From Rhyacophila brunnea (Eukaryota > Arthropoda > Insecta > Trichoptera > Rhyacophilidae): 64,000 bases of DNA. Positions within the stretch are counted from its first letter, which is position 1. Every line of letters starts with the position of its first letter. The translations under genes and the position numbers were made by a program. The DNA lies in NCBI GenBank assembly GCA_022495005.1, contig JAGYXB010000437.1, positions 558,001 through 622,000 of the forward strand, given 5' to 3'. Below the pieces are notes generated by a model. That model did not search any database. It was given only the letters and a program-made list of their open reading frames with translations, and was not told the DNA's origin. Shown here piece by piece: positions 22,851 through 34,650 of this stretch.

Positions 22851-23220
22851 TAGGCTTACCATACGTCCCGGTTGACCGAGATTGTCCCGGTTTTACACAT
22901 TGGTCCCGGCGTTCCGGTCGGTTTGGGATTTTGTCCCGGATGTTGTTCTACATATAAATGATTGTCAATAGTAAATTATTATTAATTTAATTTAATAAAT
23001 CGAACTTATTCTACTTTTATTTAATATCTGAACCGGTTTTGCCTACCTCAGAGGGACATTTTCGAGGGTTTCACAATAAATAAATAAAATAATTTGAATT
23101 TCTGCTGCAGCAGACATTTTGTACGTAGTTTAATAATTATAAAACAGTTGTTGGTGGTTAAATTTGTTTCTTTGCACTATTTCCCGGTTTAGAGTTTCAT
23201 AATTTATTATGGTAAGCCTA
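22851..23220. mobile_element. TCCCGG-rich inverted-repeat element, copy 1
   Basis: The ends are exact 13-bp inverted repeats, TAGGCTTACCATA and TATGGTAAGCCTA. Just inside the left end, GTCCCGG or TCCCGG recurs four times at roughly 20-35 bp spacing. An arm of the foldback at 17009-17234 is embedded at about 22998-23075. A related copy lies at 36761-37134. Coding capacity is absent, so it is a non-autonomous DNA transposon. Confidence 0.8.
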
Positions 23221-24129
23221 TCATATACGTATGTTTAAAAAAATATGTTTGTTCCTTCCAATTTCAAATTTCGATTTAAATTTGTTGATCTTTTGTTTGA
23301 CTTTACTTCTGTCAGAATTATTTTTATTTTGACATATTGTATGCGTAAATACTAAATGCGGTTATTTTGATATTAAAGCATGTAATTATTATTGTTTTGT
23401 TAAATAAAAGAAATAATGGTAATAATTGTGCCGCAGATGCCGTGCCGTCATGAGCGTTTATAACAGTTTATTCCATGTCAACATTTATAGTATTTATATA
23501 AAATTACTTCCAACAGGTACACTATAATCTTGATATTTAAAAAAATCCCCTATGTGAATCTTTCCCAAATACCACAGATATTAAGCATATTTAATTGTCA
23601 ATACACTATGGAAGCATTTTGATAAGTATATATTTTTCCCGTTAACTATATGTTTATTACAATGCCACATAAAGCTAATTTATAACGATTTCGGAATACT
23701 AGACTAAGTGAGTTTTATACTGTAAGTTGTTGGTAAGAAGTAAGTAGAGACTAAGTCCTTATTTCTAGTTTCCGCCTGTAATCTGACGGAGCTTAATTAC
23801 TTACCCATGTTTTATAAGAAAATGTTTTCGGAAAATTCTATTAGTTTTCCAAGCAAAATTATAGCTTAATAGATAATTTGGTTCCTAATTTAAAGAATAT
23901 TTAGCATCGGGGCTTGGCCAGGATTTCCAATCACGATACTACGTTATTAAATTTTTGCAATATTACAAAAAATGTACAGATATACTTAAGTACGAGCTTT
24001 ATGATATATCAAATAAATGATTCATATGGCAAAGCATTGGTTTGTTCAAAATTAAAATCGAATTTCACCTGCATCGTCGATAGTAGTATTTAAAAAAATT
24101 ATACCATTTTTAATTAACTATTTTTTTTA
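23221..24129. other. AT-rich non-coding stretch
   Basis: Nothing recognised. Confidence 0.5.
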
Positions 24130-24240
24130 TTCGCGCCCACACACATATACCACTATGCCAAAGGAGGCATACCTAATTGCGACAAATTTTAACTAATGGC
24201 TTTGAATACTCTCTGAAGCGCTTTCCAAATTGAGCTACAA
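24130..24240 (-). mobile_element. tRNA-derived SINE, family 3, head fragment
   Basis: On the minus strand this reads TAGCTCAATTTGGAAAGCGC (A-box-like), then CAGAGAGTATT and GTCGCAATTAGGTATG, then a second tRNA-like stretch GGCATAGTGG. The first blocks match 26480-26560. The two tRNA-like stretches suggest a dimeric head. Confidence 0.55.
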
Positions 24241-24410
24241 TTGGCAATCGGGTTTTGTATTTTAAATCAAAGTAGGTATTACTTTAATTAGTAACCCACG
24301 TCACGGATCACTCCAAGATTTTTTGTTGTAGCTTACTTGAACTTGTTAATTAACTATTTTTTTTGTTTAGCGAATAATTCACAAGATTTAAGAATATAAC
24401 AATCTACCTA

Positions 24411-24511
24411 ATTATTGAACATACATAATTTTGAAAACACTTCTGAAAAAATTTATAAGTATCTAAATAATATATTTTCTCAGAATATCTTATTAATTAT
24501 GTATGTTCAAT
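24411..24511. repeat. Inverted repeat made of two SINE family 3 tails
   Basis: ATTGAACATACATAATT (near 24414) and AATTATGTATGTTCAAT (near 24495) are exact reverse complements around a 64-nt spacer. Both resemble the tail of SINE family 3, placed tail to tail. Confidence 0.6.
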
Positions 24512-24831
24512 ATTATTATGTATTTAGGTTTAAAAACAATTATTTTGAATAAAATTCCATAATAAAAAACGTTACATCGTAAGTATGTTTATTCCATATA
24601 GAATTATTGACTTTTACCTATTGACACCCGATATTTTTATGGTGGCTCAAAACAATTTGATTCACACCCTTGTCGACAGATGCCCTGGGGCGCTACAAAA
24701 AAATCTACACTTCATGATGAAAAATTCTCGTGTTTGAGTGGGTAAACAATGAATATCAAACATGACACATTGTGAGGGCTTGAAAGCCAATAGGTTAAAG
24801 TTACTTAATAGTTACAATGTATACATAAAAC

Positions 24832-24975
24832 TTCTTCTTTATTTGTACCCTGTTCAATCCTAATAGAACTTATATGGGCCTCCATAGAGTGGAGGTTTGT
24901 ATTAACAGATTTTTGTTTTTATGAGAAATGGGTGTTGGCCACTTGCTCAAATTATTATGTCTATACTCTGAATTA
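24832..24975 (-). mobile_element. tRNA-derived SINE, family 1, copy 2 (3' part)
   Basis: On the minus strand the 3' body of family 1 is present: GAAATGG, then TTAATACAAACCTCCACTC, TGGAGGCCCAT, and TCTATTAGGATTGAACAGGG, ending in AAGAAGAA. The tRNA head is missing. The short palindrome CCTCCA-TAGAG-TGGAGG is retained. Confidence 0.75.
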
Positions 24976-26349
24976 GTATTTACATGTAGGTACTTAATAT
25001 GATGGTTATATAATATAATAAATATGTAAGTAACATTTAACTATGCACACAATTTTACATGTACGGCGTACGAGATGAATAATATAAATATTTAATCGAC
25101 TACGTCAAGTTTAAGTATTAATAATAAATTTATTTGACGTCTTTTTGCAGTACTGAAACCCAGTGAAATACTATCCCAAGAAGATTCCAAGCTAAGAGGC
25201 ACAAGGGCTTGCGAAAATTTGTGTAACATCTGTTGCCTATATTAAAATCTAAAGGGGTTCCCGAAAACTACGTTTTGCGCCATCTATGTTACATTGTCGA
25301 AAAGAGCAGGCATAAGAATACTGAAAAATACGCCGGTTGGTGGTATACAAGTTCACGCATTTCTTTTTCCAATTAGACTAGAATTAATTATATCCCCACG
25401 GCATGGGTCCAGTTTTGTTTATATTATGTATATTCATTATTCACAACAATGAAAATAACATAGCTTGTACACGTAAACACACCACTTAGTATATAATGGC
25501 AACTTTTATAAAATATAGCAGAATAGGTAACTGGAGATGTACAGCATTGTAGTTAGACCCTGCGTAGGTATTTCCTTTCAACGAAATATACCCACGAGTT
25601 AAATTAATTTTCTCATGTTCCTTGTTTATATGACTAATAATAATATACGTTTTGAATGTTTAGCTATGGAGATGATTATATTTCATATTATATTTCATAT
25701 TATATTTCATATTGTATTATGATATTGTTAATTATTAAGTACTTAGAATGAAAAACTCAATAATATATTATATAATAATATGGGTATAACAAATTCCAAT
25801 TGTATATCCACTATTAAAATATATTATTTTTATTAAATTATTTTGATTTTCATATTGTAATTATTTAAAGAAAAAATAAAACTATGTAAGCACTTAGTAG
25901 AAATACAAAATATATACATACAAATATTATTCTATTTATTTTATTGGAAACTGATTATAATAGCGTACATCCACTTTAATTTTATCTATCATTTAATGAA
26001 GAGAATATTTAGTATTAGTATACTTTATTTACCTTCCATTACACCATAATAGGATAAAATAAAATAATACAAAGTGCAAGTATAATCTATTGATTTTAAA
26101 ACGACCGAGTTTTCTAGCATACCTACTTCTTTTATATTTAATATTTTTTCTGTATTTGACATGGGTTTACGTACATTTGGATAAATGAATGTACCTATCC
26201 TTTGTCTTTTATAATTGAAAGCTTCCATTAAACAGTGATATTTTGAACCTGTTTAAGAGACATAAAATTGTCTGTTGAGTGTCTTTAAGTATAACAATGT
26301 CCTAAAGTAACGACATAGATCGTTGTAATTCTGAACTATCATATTACTT
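24976..26349. other. AT-rich non-coding stretch
   Basis: No gene seen. It includes a short tandem repeat at 25677-25712. Confidence 0.5.
25677..25712. repeat. 12-bp tandem repeat
   Basis: Three copies of ATTATATTTCAT or a close variant occur in a row. Confidence 0.85.
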
Positions 26350-26560
26350 GAACACACATCATTTGAAAACATGTCAGTGAAATACATAACCACTAGAAAA
26401 ATCTTTTTGAAAAAATACGACGCCCGACGGGATTCAAATCCGCGCCCCTGGGTTTCGCACTAATGTCTTCTACCAAATAAGCTATGTGCGTTTTATCTAA
26501 TTGCGACGAGATTAACAAATAGTTTTTTACAATACTCTCTTAAGCACTTTCTAAATTGCG
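26350..26560 (-). mobile_element. tRNA-derived SINE, family 3, copy 2
   Basis: On the minus strand, a first A-box-like block and GTCGCAATTAGAT are followed by TAGCTTATTTGGTAGAAGAC (A box) and GCGGATTTGAATCCCG (B box), then TTTTTCTAGTGGTTATG and GTTTTCAAATGATGTGTG. The tRNA-like part (about 26415-26495) could be mistaken for a tRNA gene, but the conserved flanking tail makes it a SINE. Confidence 0.75.
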
Positions 26561-27694
26561 TTTATTTTATTCGTAAAAAAATGTTTATTATATCATATTT
26601 CTGTATGATTACGTTCGAAAAAGAATACCGGTGGAGCGTACGCAATTTTATTATTCTACTTTTTATTGAATAAAAACATTAGAAACAAAAGGGTTTCTCA
26701 CCATTTTTAAATATCCTGCAGCCACTCTTTGTAATGTTAAATTAATTTAGACAAATATTTTTTTTTTATTTAAACAGAGAATTAAGTTTCTCATGATACT
26801 TGATATAACACAATACAATTTATAATATTGATATCTAAAATCTAAATTATTTTTATGCACATAATATTGTATTAATGTGTAGGTGACGGACAGAAGTCAT
26901 TTTCCTGTCAACGTACTCAATTATAGAAAATGACATTGACGAAAAATATATGAACTAGATGGAAATACATTGCATAGGACTGAGAAGATTATAAGCAACA
27001 CAGCAGTGGGTTGATTCAGGCTGATGGTAAAAATATAATGTAAAATTGAAAAGAAAATAGCACATGCGCAAATGCTATAACAATATCAATACTGTGAGTA
27101 TTTCTTTTTGTAGATAAGAATAATGTGAACATAACAATGGGATTCTGCACCTGTATATCAAAGAAACAATTTACTGTCCATTTTATAACACATTTCAAAA
27201 GCTCCGGGAAATGCAGAGCCGACGGTTGGTTTTATCAAATATTTACCTCACTCGCGGAAAATTTACTGGGAAAACTTCCTTGAGTCATCGTTAACTTCGC
27301 TGTAGCATATTATTATAAACATGTAATACATGATGCTCTCACCTATTTCAATTATTATTGTCTTATTTTAATAAAGTATATGTATATTCATTATAACGAT
27401 ATTACAAATTAAAACATCAAAAACATATATAGATAACATATAATAAGTATACATACTATGAACATTTAGGGATATACGTTAAACGGTAAATATGTGTTGT
27501 AATTTATTAATGAAACTGGTGTGAATGAAATTTAAACACAGTTCAATACTGATCTGGATAAGTACATAGCTTAGTTATAGTATGGTGTGTACCAGAGCCT
27601 TCTATAGCCAGGCCGCAGCATGAAACTGTAAATATCAATCGTAGTGTTAGGTATTGCTTATATTTTGAATGCAATATGGAAAACCGTTTGTAGA
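26561..27694. other. AT-rich non-coding stretch
   Basis: No gene seen. A small GC-richer patch lies at 27195-27300. Confidence 0.5.
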
Positions 27695-27945
27695 AAAGGT
27701 GAAGGAGTGGCTTACGCGTCGGCTTATAAAGACATGGATCTCAGGTTTGAATCCTGGGTCCGGCAAATTCACATATTGTTTTTTAATTTGTGTTCGAAGT
27801 CAGATTGTGGACCTAATAAGTTGAGTAAGTAGCTAACATACATTTCTGATAAAAAAAAATGTTAATACAAACGTCCACTCTGTGGAGGCCCATAATACTA
27901 TCTTATTAGGATCGAGCATGGTAAAAAAGAAGAAGAAGAAAATGA
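27695..27945 (+). mobile_element. tRNA-derived SINE, family 1, copy 3 (most complete)
   Basis: The tRNA head has GGAGTGGCTTACGCGTCGGC and the B box GGTTTGAATCC. It is followed by GGTCCGGCAAATTCACATAT, a body with GTAAGTAGCTAACATA, then TTAATACAAACGTCCACTC, TGGAGGCCCATAATAC and TTATTAGGATCGAGCATGG, ending in (AAG)n. It is the only copy with both head and 3' end, so it is the best reference for the family. RNA polymerase III transcription from the internal A and B boxes is expected for such heads. Confidence 0.8.
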
Positions 27946-28189
27946 TGACTGTTTCATATTGAAAAAAGGCGACCCGTTGAATAATTATGTAATCGTCAAT
28001 TTTCATTTGCTGCGAACAGGTTATTGCATTGTATTCTAAGCCGTAATGAGATTCCCAATTCTTTATAAGCTATTTAACCGATTTTCCATCGATAGCTAAT
28101 AACACTCTTTGTGACGTATCTGACGTCACGCGCCATTAAAAATGGCTGCCTTAGACTTAAACAAGATTAATGCTGGTTAAGTCATGAGC

Positions 28190-28430
28190 ACCATATGAAC
28201 GACAATGACACGCCATAAAGATTAATGTCGAGAAATCCGACAGGTTGACAAGAAAAGGCAGGCCAAAAATACGTTGGTTAAATTATAGCACTAAAAATAA
28301 TTGTATACTTGGGGTGCCGAATTGGAAAGCGGGTCCACTTTTAAAATAGGGGTATGCGGAGAAAATTATTGGAGGAAACCATACCCCACACCGGGTTGTC
28401 GTACTCCTACTGACAATACTTATTTTTACC
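28190..28430 (+). pseudogene. Non-LTR retrotransposon C-terminal relic, third LINE type
   Basis: Across shifting frames I read MSRNPTG, then GQKYVG or KIRW-like sequence, then ILGVPNWKAGS (in another frame), then ENYWRKPYPTPGCR. The order R-PTG-xxGRPKxRW, LGxxNWKxxAxDRxxWRxxxxEAxxHPGCR is typical of the end of a common LINE ORF. Several frameshifts and a stop show advanced decay. Confidence 0.6.
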
Positions 28431-29034
28431 TACATATTTGGTTCCGAGAATTGCATAGCCAACAAGTTTGTTTACATCTTACACTATATTTAATCAACGT
28501 ATAGTGTTTCCGATTTATTAAATCAAATCTCCTCCATTTACAGTATGTCGGCTTGGGGTGATACAATTACCTTTACGTAATTACCGAAATAATCTAGACT
28601 GTCTAGATTCTAGAATACCGAAAGCGGAAAGATGTGTTAGGCTCTTGGGACTGCTAATGCAAGACGACGGCAAATAACTAATTACTTGAAATGTGCCGTA
28701 GGATAATATATAGACCTACCCATGACAACCTAGAGAAAGCCGTAATATAATATATATTTATATAAATAACTTTATAGGTAACCCCTGCAGTATTTTCAAA
28801 CTTTAGAAATAGATTTTTTGTTTGTTTAAAATTTTAATTCAAGTGTTCAATTCAAATACAAACGCTTATGTTTATTACATATTTTATTTTATATTTAAAT
28901 ACTCTTAATTTATATGTAAATAACGGATTCATTTATTGTATTTATATAAAATGTTTAATATCATGATGCATGGGTACCTGACGAAACCGGTATCAGTTTA
29001 AATATAAGATCAATGAATGGGATACTATAACTAA
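28431..29034. other. AT-rich non-coding stretch
   Basis: Nothing recognised. Confidence 0.5.
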
Positions 29035-29346
29035 TTAATACTTCACCCTGACAAGCCCCAGTATTGGGCAAGTATAATGTGGTGCCACTTCCTTCGGTCC
29101 ATCGTTAAATCTCACATCTTCCGCCATGCGAAACATGCATATCGTTATAGATAGCTCACGTAGATCGCTTTTGTAGCAACGCTGCAGTGTGAGGAAGGCG
29201 AGTGAATCCTTGAAGTAGTACCACAAGGGTATGGAGCGTTGCTCTCTCTGGCCGCATCCAGACCTGAAGCGTCTCTCCATGATTACTTTAATCACCAAGA
29301 GCTGCCTTGTCCGCTCATAAGCTCTAGTGTTTATAATGCAGCCGTA
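29035..29346 (-). other. Unidentified 104-codon open frame of coding-like composition
   Basis: The minus strand is open from the codon after a TAG (29347-29349) to the stop at 29035. The DNA is distinctly GC-richer than its flanks. The translation begins YGCIINTRAYERTRQLLVIK and includes GCGQREQRSIPLWYYFKDS, LTLQRCYKSDLRELSI and MAEDVRFNDGPKEVAPHYTC. The first ATG in frame would give 87 residues (start at 29298). I recognise no domain, signal peptide or membrane segment. The composition is protein-like, so it may be an exon or, more likely given its surroundings, a fragment of a transposon or retroelement ORF. No splice sites stand out. Confidence 0.35.
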
Positions 29347-29349
29347 CTA

Positions 29350-31734
29350 ACATACCCCTAAAATTTGGCGTAGACATCGATTTTCAAAGCTGAAAAGCCA
29401 ATGAATGGAGTACGAATAATTAATTTATTTATGAAGGCCTTTTAACATAGCTTAACTAACGGCAGCATGATACAGTCAAAGTGAATTTTAAATACCTATG
29501 TAAAATGTATGTAGGTATCTACTTGTCATTTACCTTATTAACAATTTAGCAGGACAGTTTATATCTACATAGTACCTACATAGTACCTGCATAGTACATA
29601 GTATTTTTTGCTATAATTTAATAATCATAAAACAATTATCTGAGTATTATTAGTATTATGTATGACAATATTTCTCGTAAAAAATATCGTTATATTATCT
29701 TAGCCCAATATAGAAAAAATCAAAATCACTTGCATGCTACCTATGAACTCAAAATGTAAAACCGTATAAATGATGTTGCACAACATCCCTTACTGAAACA
29801 TCGACGATTTTTTATTGTATATATTGAGTGATACACGTGAGTTTGTTTATTGTATATATTGTATATATAACGGTAAAAACGTATTCAGAAAATTTGACTC
29901 GATGAGAGACACGCCAGGTTTTTAAAAAAATACGAAGTACTATTGATAATAATCAATATAATCAATAAAATTAAAAGTAAACACCAACAGGTTAAATGGC
30001 ATTAAATAAAACTCAGTTTAAATAGTAAATTTTCCTTGTATTTACAAAAAGATACATATTAAAATGTAGGTGCCTAGATATTATGGAAAAAATATTGTAC
30101 GATACTCATATAGATCAATCGCAGGATGAATTTCGGTTGTTCGCACTATAGGCTCACAAGAATTGAGACGTGAACATGTAAAAAACCTGTACATTGTAAT
30201 AAAATATGGTTTCATTGAGATTTTGAAGGGAAAGCATTAATCATTTCTATTTTTATTTCCTTAATAAGTGACGTAGAACCTATTTTCAAATTAACCATGA
30301 GGAAGCACGTGTGACCTCTCGTCGTATCAATTTATGTATATTGCATCACTCACGGCCTGTCGCAGGAGTGAGAGAAAGAGCAAATGTAATCTTCGTGTTT
30401 TAAGCTGATGCGTAGATTACCCTTATCATCGCGTAACAGAGTAGGTATTTGCATTGTATGATAATAATTGGACGATCAATGCAATGAGTGCCTAATAGAA
30501 CATTAATACTGATAATGTTGATCGCTCAATTGGTGTATTCAGATTGGCACGCGGGTCGCAAAGAAGGCGGCAACTACGGATATTTTCGTGCGTTCTCGGC
30601 AATCTCCGATAAGGCTGTAGTAGAATCGTGGCCAAAAAATAGGACTTTTTTCCTAATTGCCGTTTAAGTGACGTTTAACTATATACAATATTATCTTTTC
30701 GCAATCGTGGCGGACGGTCGGGTGAGACGGAATCTGCCAATGTAATTGGAGAGTAACCTCAGTCAAATATAATTTGTTTGTTTTAGTTGAATAATGACAA
30801 TTTGAGAGGAGTGTGGAAAATCACTGCTTTTCAAAACCAGTGATATTAAAATATGTATTCTTTTATAGCTAATTGGAACAGTGTTTCATAAAGTACAATC
30901 TTATATTAATATTATAAACAATATAAACGAAATTAATAAGAGCATTAATTATTACATTTGCATAATTTATCAAATGTATAGAAATCTATGTATATCGCTG
31001 ACAAGGGTACCTACATAAAATAATATAATGTTATCTCATAATAATTTACATCATTTTTTTTTCTATAATGTGTCTATCATAATATGAGAATAACAAATTA
31101 CGTAGGTAGATAATCTATTTACTAACATACAAAGCTTGTTTATTAATATGAATGCAATCATTTTAAACATGCTACAATATGTCTGCTTGTTAGACAGTCA
31201 AAGGAAGTTTACAGCATAGTAAATCATTTCCGAAAGGAGAAGATAAACGGTAGCGTTTCCTGAGAGCTTTTTAAAACATTTCCCCTGACACACAAACCAA
31301 TTAAAATATGCAAGCGAAGAAAAATACTTAGCAATATTTTTATAATTCTTACTTACTTTAACATAATATTACGTTTTAAAAGCTTTCATAAAATTAATCG
31401 AAGTTACATTATTTTTAGAACTATGTAACTTTGTTTAATATGTAACTGAAAATATATTTTATTTTGTATCGTAGGTATGATGTGAGAAATAATTATTTAT
31501 TTATCAATAATTGAATTCGCTATTTAATTGTTTGAAAATCAAAGTATTTTTATGTTAATATTTATTTTGTAACATCGACACTCATTTGCGTGTTTCCGGA
31601 TGGTGACCAGATTTAAATACGTACTAGGTGTCATGGTTGCAGATAATGCTAATGTTTCTAGTGAACGTAGTATAATCAACATTGGCAATCGTAAGGAATG
31701 TATTCAGACAAATCAAATCCGGTTTTTCAAAACG
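29350..31734. other. Non-coding stretch with a CpG-richer patch
   Basis: AT-rich apart from about 30535-30760 (GGCACGCGGGTCGCAAAG, GGCGGACGGTCGGGTGAGAC), which has no frame. A short repeat of ACCTACATAGT units lies at about 29564-29602. Confidence 0.45.
29564..29602. repeat. Short tandem repeat, unit CATAGTACCTA
   Basis: CTACATAGTAC recurs about three times with one-base changes. Confidence 0.75.
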
Positions 31735-31990
31735 TGCGTACTAACTGTGCTATTGTATTGCTGTTAAACGTGCCATATTATCAAGGCTTAAAGGTCTAGA
31801 TTTTTGAGCGTTATGAATCAATGTATCCACCTAATCATAAGGGTGCACTGGTACGACCGCATTATAAACACTCGAGTTTTTGAGCTGATACGCCAGTCCT
31901 TGGTGAAATCGTAAAGAGTCACCTCATGTGGCTTGTACGGATACCTCCGAAGAATGTAAATTCTGCACTCTTCTGACACGGCTGCGTGGA
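31735..31990 (+). pseudogene. Non-LTR retrotransposon relic, same segment as 16490
   Basis: At DNA level this follows 16500-16700 block by block: GTGCTATTGTATTGCTGTTA, AAGGTCTAGATTTTTGAGCG, AATCAATGTATCCACC, GTGCACTGGTACGACCGCAT and ATAAACACTCGAGTTTTTGAG. The reading frame is destroyed by stops and indels. It is an older copy of the same reverse transcriptase 3' region. Confidence 0.75.
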
Positions 31991-33228
31991 TTCTGTCACC
32001 ATGGCTAATCCTCCCTTTAATGAAGTGGTACCTATAATCTTGTTCTTGTTTTATGAGAGCATTGGTTATCCGATGCTGGAGCGTAATTAAGGTAAGTAAA
32101 TAAGTAAGTTGCTATCGAAGTTCAAATATCAATGATAACGATTCAAATAATTACTAAATTTATAAAGTGAATTCAGAAACAGCTTTTTTACGACAATTGA
32201 TACCTAGTGAGTCTCACTCAAACTACCCCTAACTCTCGAACATTGAAAATACGACACGTGAATTTGTCAGACGTTAATACTATAAAACAACTTTATAACC
32301 ACGCTTACGATTATATGGATATACTTTTTATTTTATAGCGAATACCATAGTCATTGAGTATGGAACGTAACTCATTTTTAGCGATTATTATGTAACATAC
32401 AATACGAATCCATTTGTCATAAATTCTTGAGAAAAGCAATTTTATTACTGGGACGTCACCACGGAAGCTTTAAAGGGGAAACGTATGTAGGTTTATCAAT
32501 TTTACGGGCATAATCGTATGGTAGATGTCATACTGATGTACTGCCTACATAGTACTCGATGAAGGGGAGTAAATATACATAATAGGAATGTATACATTCT
32601 AATATCTAACATTTAGCTGAAAATTTACAGTTGTAGATATAAAAATTTATCGACGAAAATCACTAAATTCTGGGATTTTATATAAATTATTGTAAAATGG
32701 AAATCTACCAGGTTATTAGTATGATTGATTGAATATCTCAATTAAGAGCTTAAGAGGAGTGTAATATTTCTTTGAATATCTGGGAAATAATCATTTATTT
32801 AATGAGTACAATTTTGAGAATACAATGTAATTCGAGGGTGTCGATAGGATTGTGATATAATACTAATAATACATTAAAAATGATTTATAAAAACAATTAA
32901 AATCAGACTTGTTCAACCCGAAGTCTTCTGTAGTTAATAATGTGGCTTATAGTTAATTAGCCCCAAAAACCAAGTTTTGTCCTATATTTTGAAAATCTTG
33001 AAATCGTGAACCTCTCTTGAAAAAAATATATAGACAAAGCTTTAATTTTAGGCGGAAAAGCTGATGAAGACATTTTTTTTGAAGAAAATAAGATCCTAAC
33101 TTAGATTGTAGACGGATTTTAAAATTTTGGACTAATAATAGTAGGAAGCCTAAAGAATTCGTCCTCAATGTCGCCTATCAAAATCAAATGATCTATGGTT
33201 ATAACGCTTTTATGATTATTAAAGCTAA
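31991..33228. other. AT-rich non-coding stretch
   Basis: Nothing recognised. Confidence 0.5.
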
Positions 33229-33230
33229 TA

Positions 33231-33658
33231 CCCCGTTTACAAGCGCATGGATTTACTAACTGTTAACGTTAACACTAAGTAATATCGCGGCAATAACAAG
33301 AAAATGTATGGATAAAGATGTATTATCCTACAGTTGCAAGTTTGCATGCATGAATCAAAAAAGTTTGGAAGTTTCTGAATTTTCATGTGACAGTATAGGA
33401 TTTTTTTCGATTTGTTCATGCGCAGTAGAACGATAGTTGCGAACCTGCCGGCAAAAAAAAGATCTATACTCTTTTTGAGGTTAACAGATTTTCACTACCT
33501 GTCAAATAGTACCATAAAATGACAACATCGCGTCTCGCTTACTCTTGAAGAGTGAGATTGGTGTGACAGTCAGCACTTTTACGTGTGAACAGTTATAGTT
33601 ACGATAGTTTAAAATACGCACTATTGCTGCCAGTAAATCCATACACGTGTACAGGCGC
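33231..33658 (-). mobile_element. TA-flanked MITE, family A, copy 3
   Basis: This is the reverse-complement copy of the elements at 11126 and 18115. TA precedes the left end (CCCCGTTTAC). The right end is GGCGC followed by TG, which looks like a mutated TA. Internal blocks such as CATCGCGTCTCGCTTACTCT and GTTGCAAGTTTGCATGCATG are shared. At 428 bp it is slightly longer because of small insertions. Confidence 0.87.
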
Positions 33659-34454
33659 TGTAAGTTCTTATTAAAATTATTTAGATAACTATTGTCTTAA
33701 GTAAGTAGTCAAAGCTGCAAAAAGATGTTATGTAGGCACGTTCAGTTAATGTATTTTTTTTTTTAAATGTTTCAAGCCATTTAAATTTAAAGTTTTAATA
33801 CATTCATTTTTTTCTAGACGGGTATTTTGACTTCCAAAAGACTTTATCACATTTTCATAATACCTTTGTGTTAGCGCAAAATTTACATAACATGTATACG
33901 AAAAACCGTACTTATGTAAATGGTGAACCTGGGAAAATCTGAAACGTGGGAAGGATTTTTTAGAGGCTGGAAATTTTTTGACCATGTATAGACAGCGAAA
34001 AAACGTACACTGCTAATGTACCTATAATATTCTATATAATGTTATATATTATATACCCTTATTATAATATTATGTAGTGTTATAACAAAGTAAGATGTGA
34101 GTGATATTATAATATATTATATATATTCATATATAAAACAGCCTTTATATAATAACCCGAATTAACATAATATTATACAGTGTATCAAGTGTGTAGATAT
34201 ACTAAAAATACTAAGGAAGCCCCCCCCCCATACAAGCGATGGAAATTGCTTTAAGAAATAGCCAAATATTTTTTTAACAATATATGTAAATGAAAATACG
34301 AGTATTATGTAATTATTTTGAAAAATCTTAAAAATATCCAAAATTCTAAATATTCTTGAAAAATATTGCTCCGAATGAAATTCAAACTGACATATCTTAT
34401 TTTCTGGATGATGGCTTCTATTCATTAAGATACCGCTTCAACTTACTGTCATTA
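33659..34454. other. AT-rich non-coding stretch
   Basis: No gene seen. It contains a run of ten C at 34220-34229 and many AATATTAT-like words. Confidence 0.5.
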
Positions 34455-34650
34455 TTCTGTCAGCGGCCCTTGTAGTGCGTAAGGGGCTAGATTTTCATCC
34501 GGGGGTTCGATTCCCGATGATGCCACAATATATTTATCTGATTTTTTCAAAGACAGGGTGTTTGTGATTATTTCACTTCTAATACTAACTACACTACCGT
34601 CATTGGGTGTCATAGCCTATTGTAGTGTTAACAAATATATAAATATTATA
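34455..34650 (+). mobile_element. tRNA-derived SINE, family 2, copy 1
   Basis: The tRNA-like head has the B box GGGTTCGATTCCC. It is followed by CCACAATATATTTATCTGAT, TTTTTCAAAG, GTGATTATTTCACTTCTAAT and ACTAACTACACTACCGTCAT. The same ordered blocks are at 35948-36165. Confidence 0.8.

Noticed and set aside
26415..26495. Possible functional tRNA gene on the minus strand (good A and B boxes)
   Set aside because: No consistent acceptor stem pairing, and the flanks match SINE family 3 copies elsewhere.
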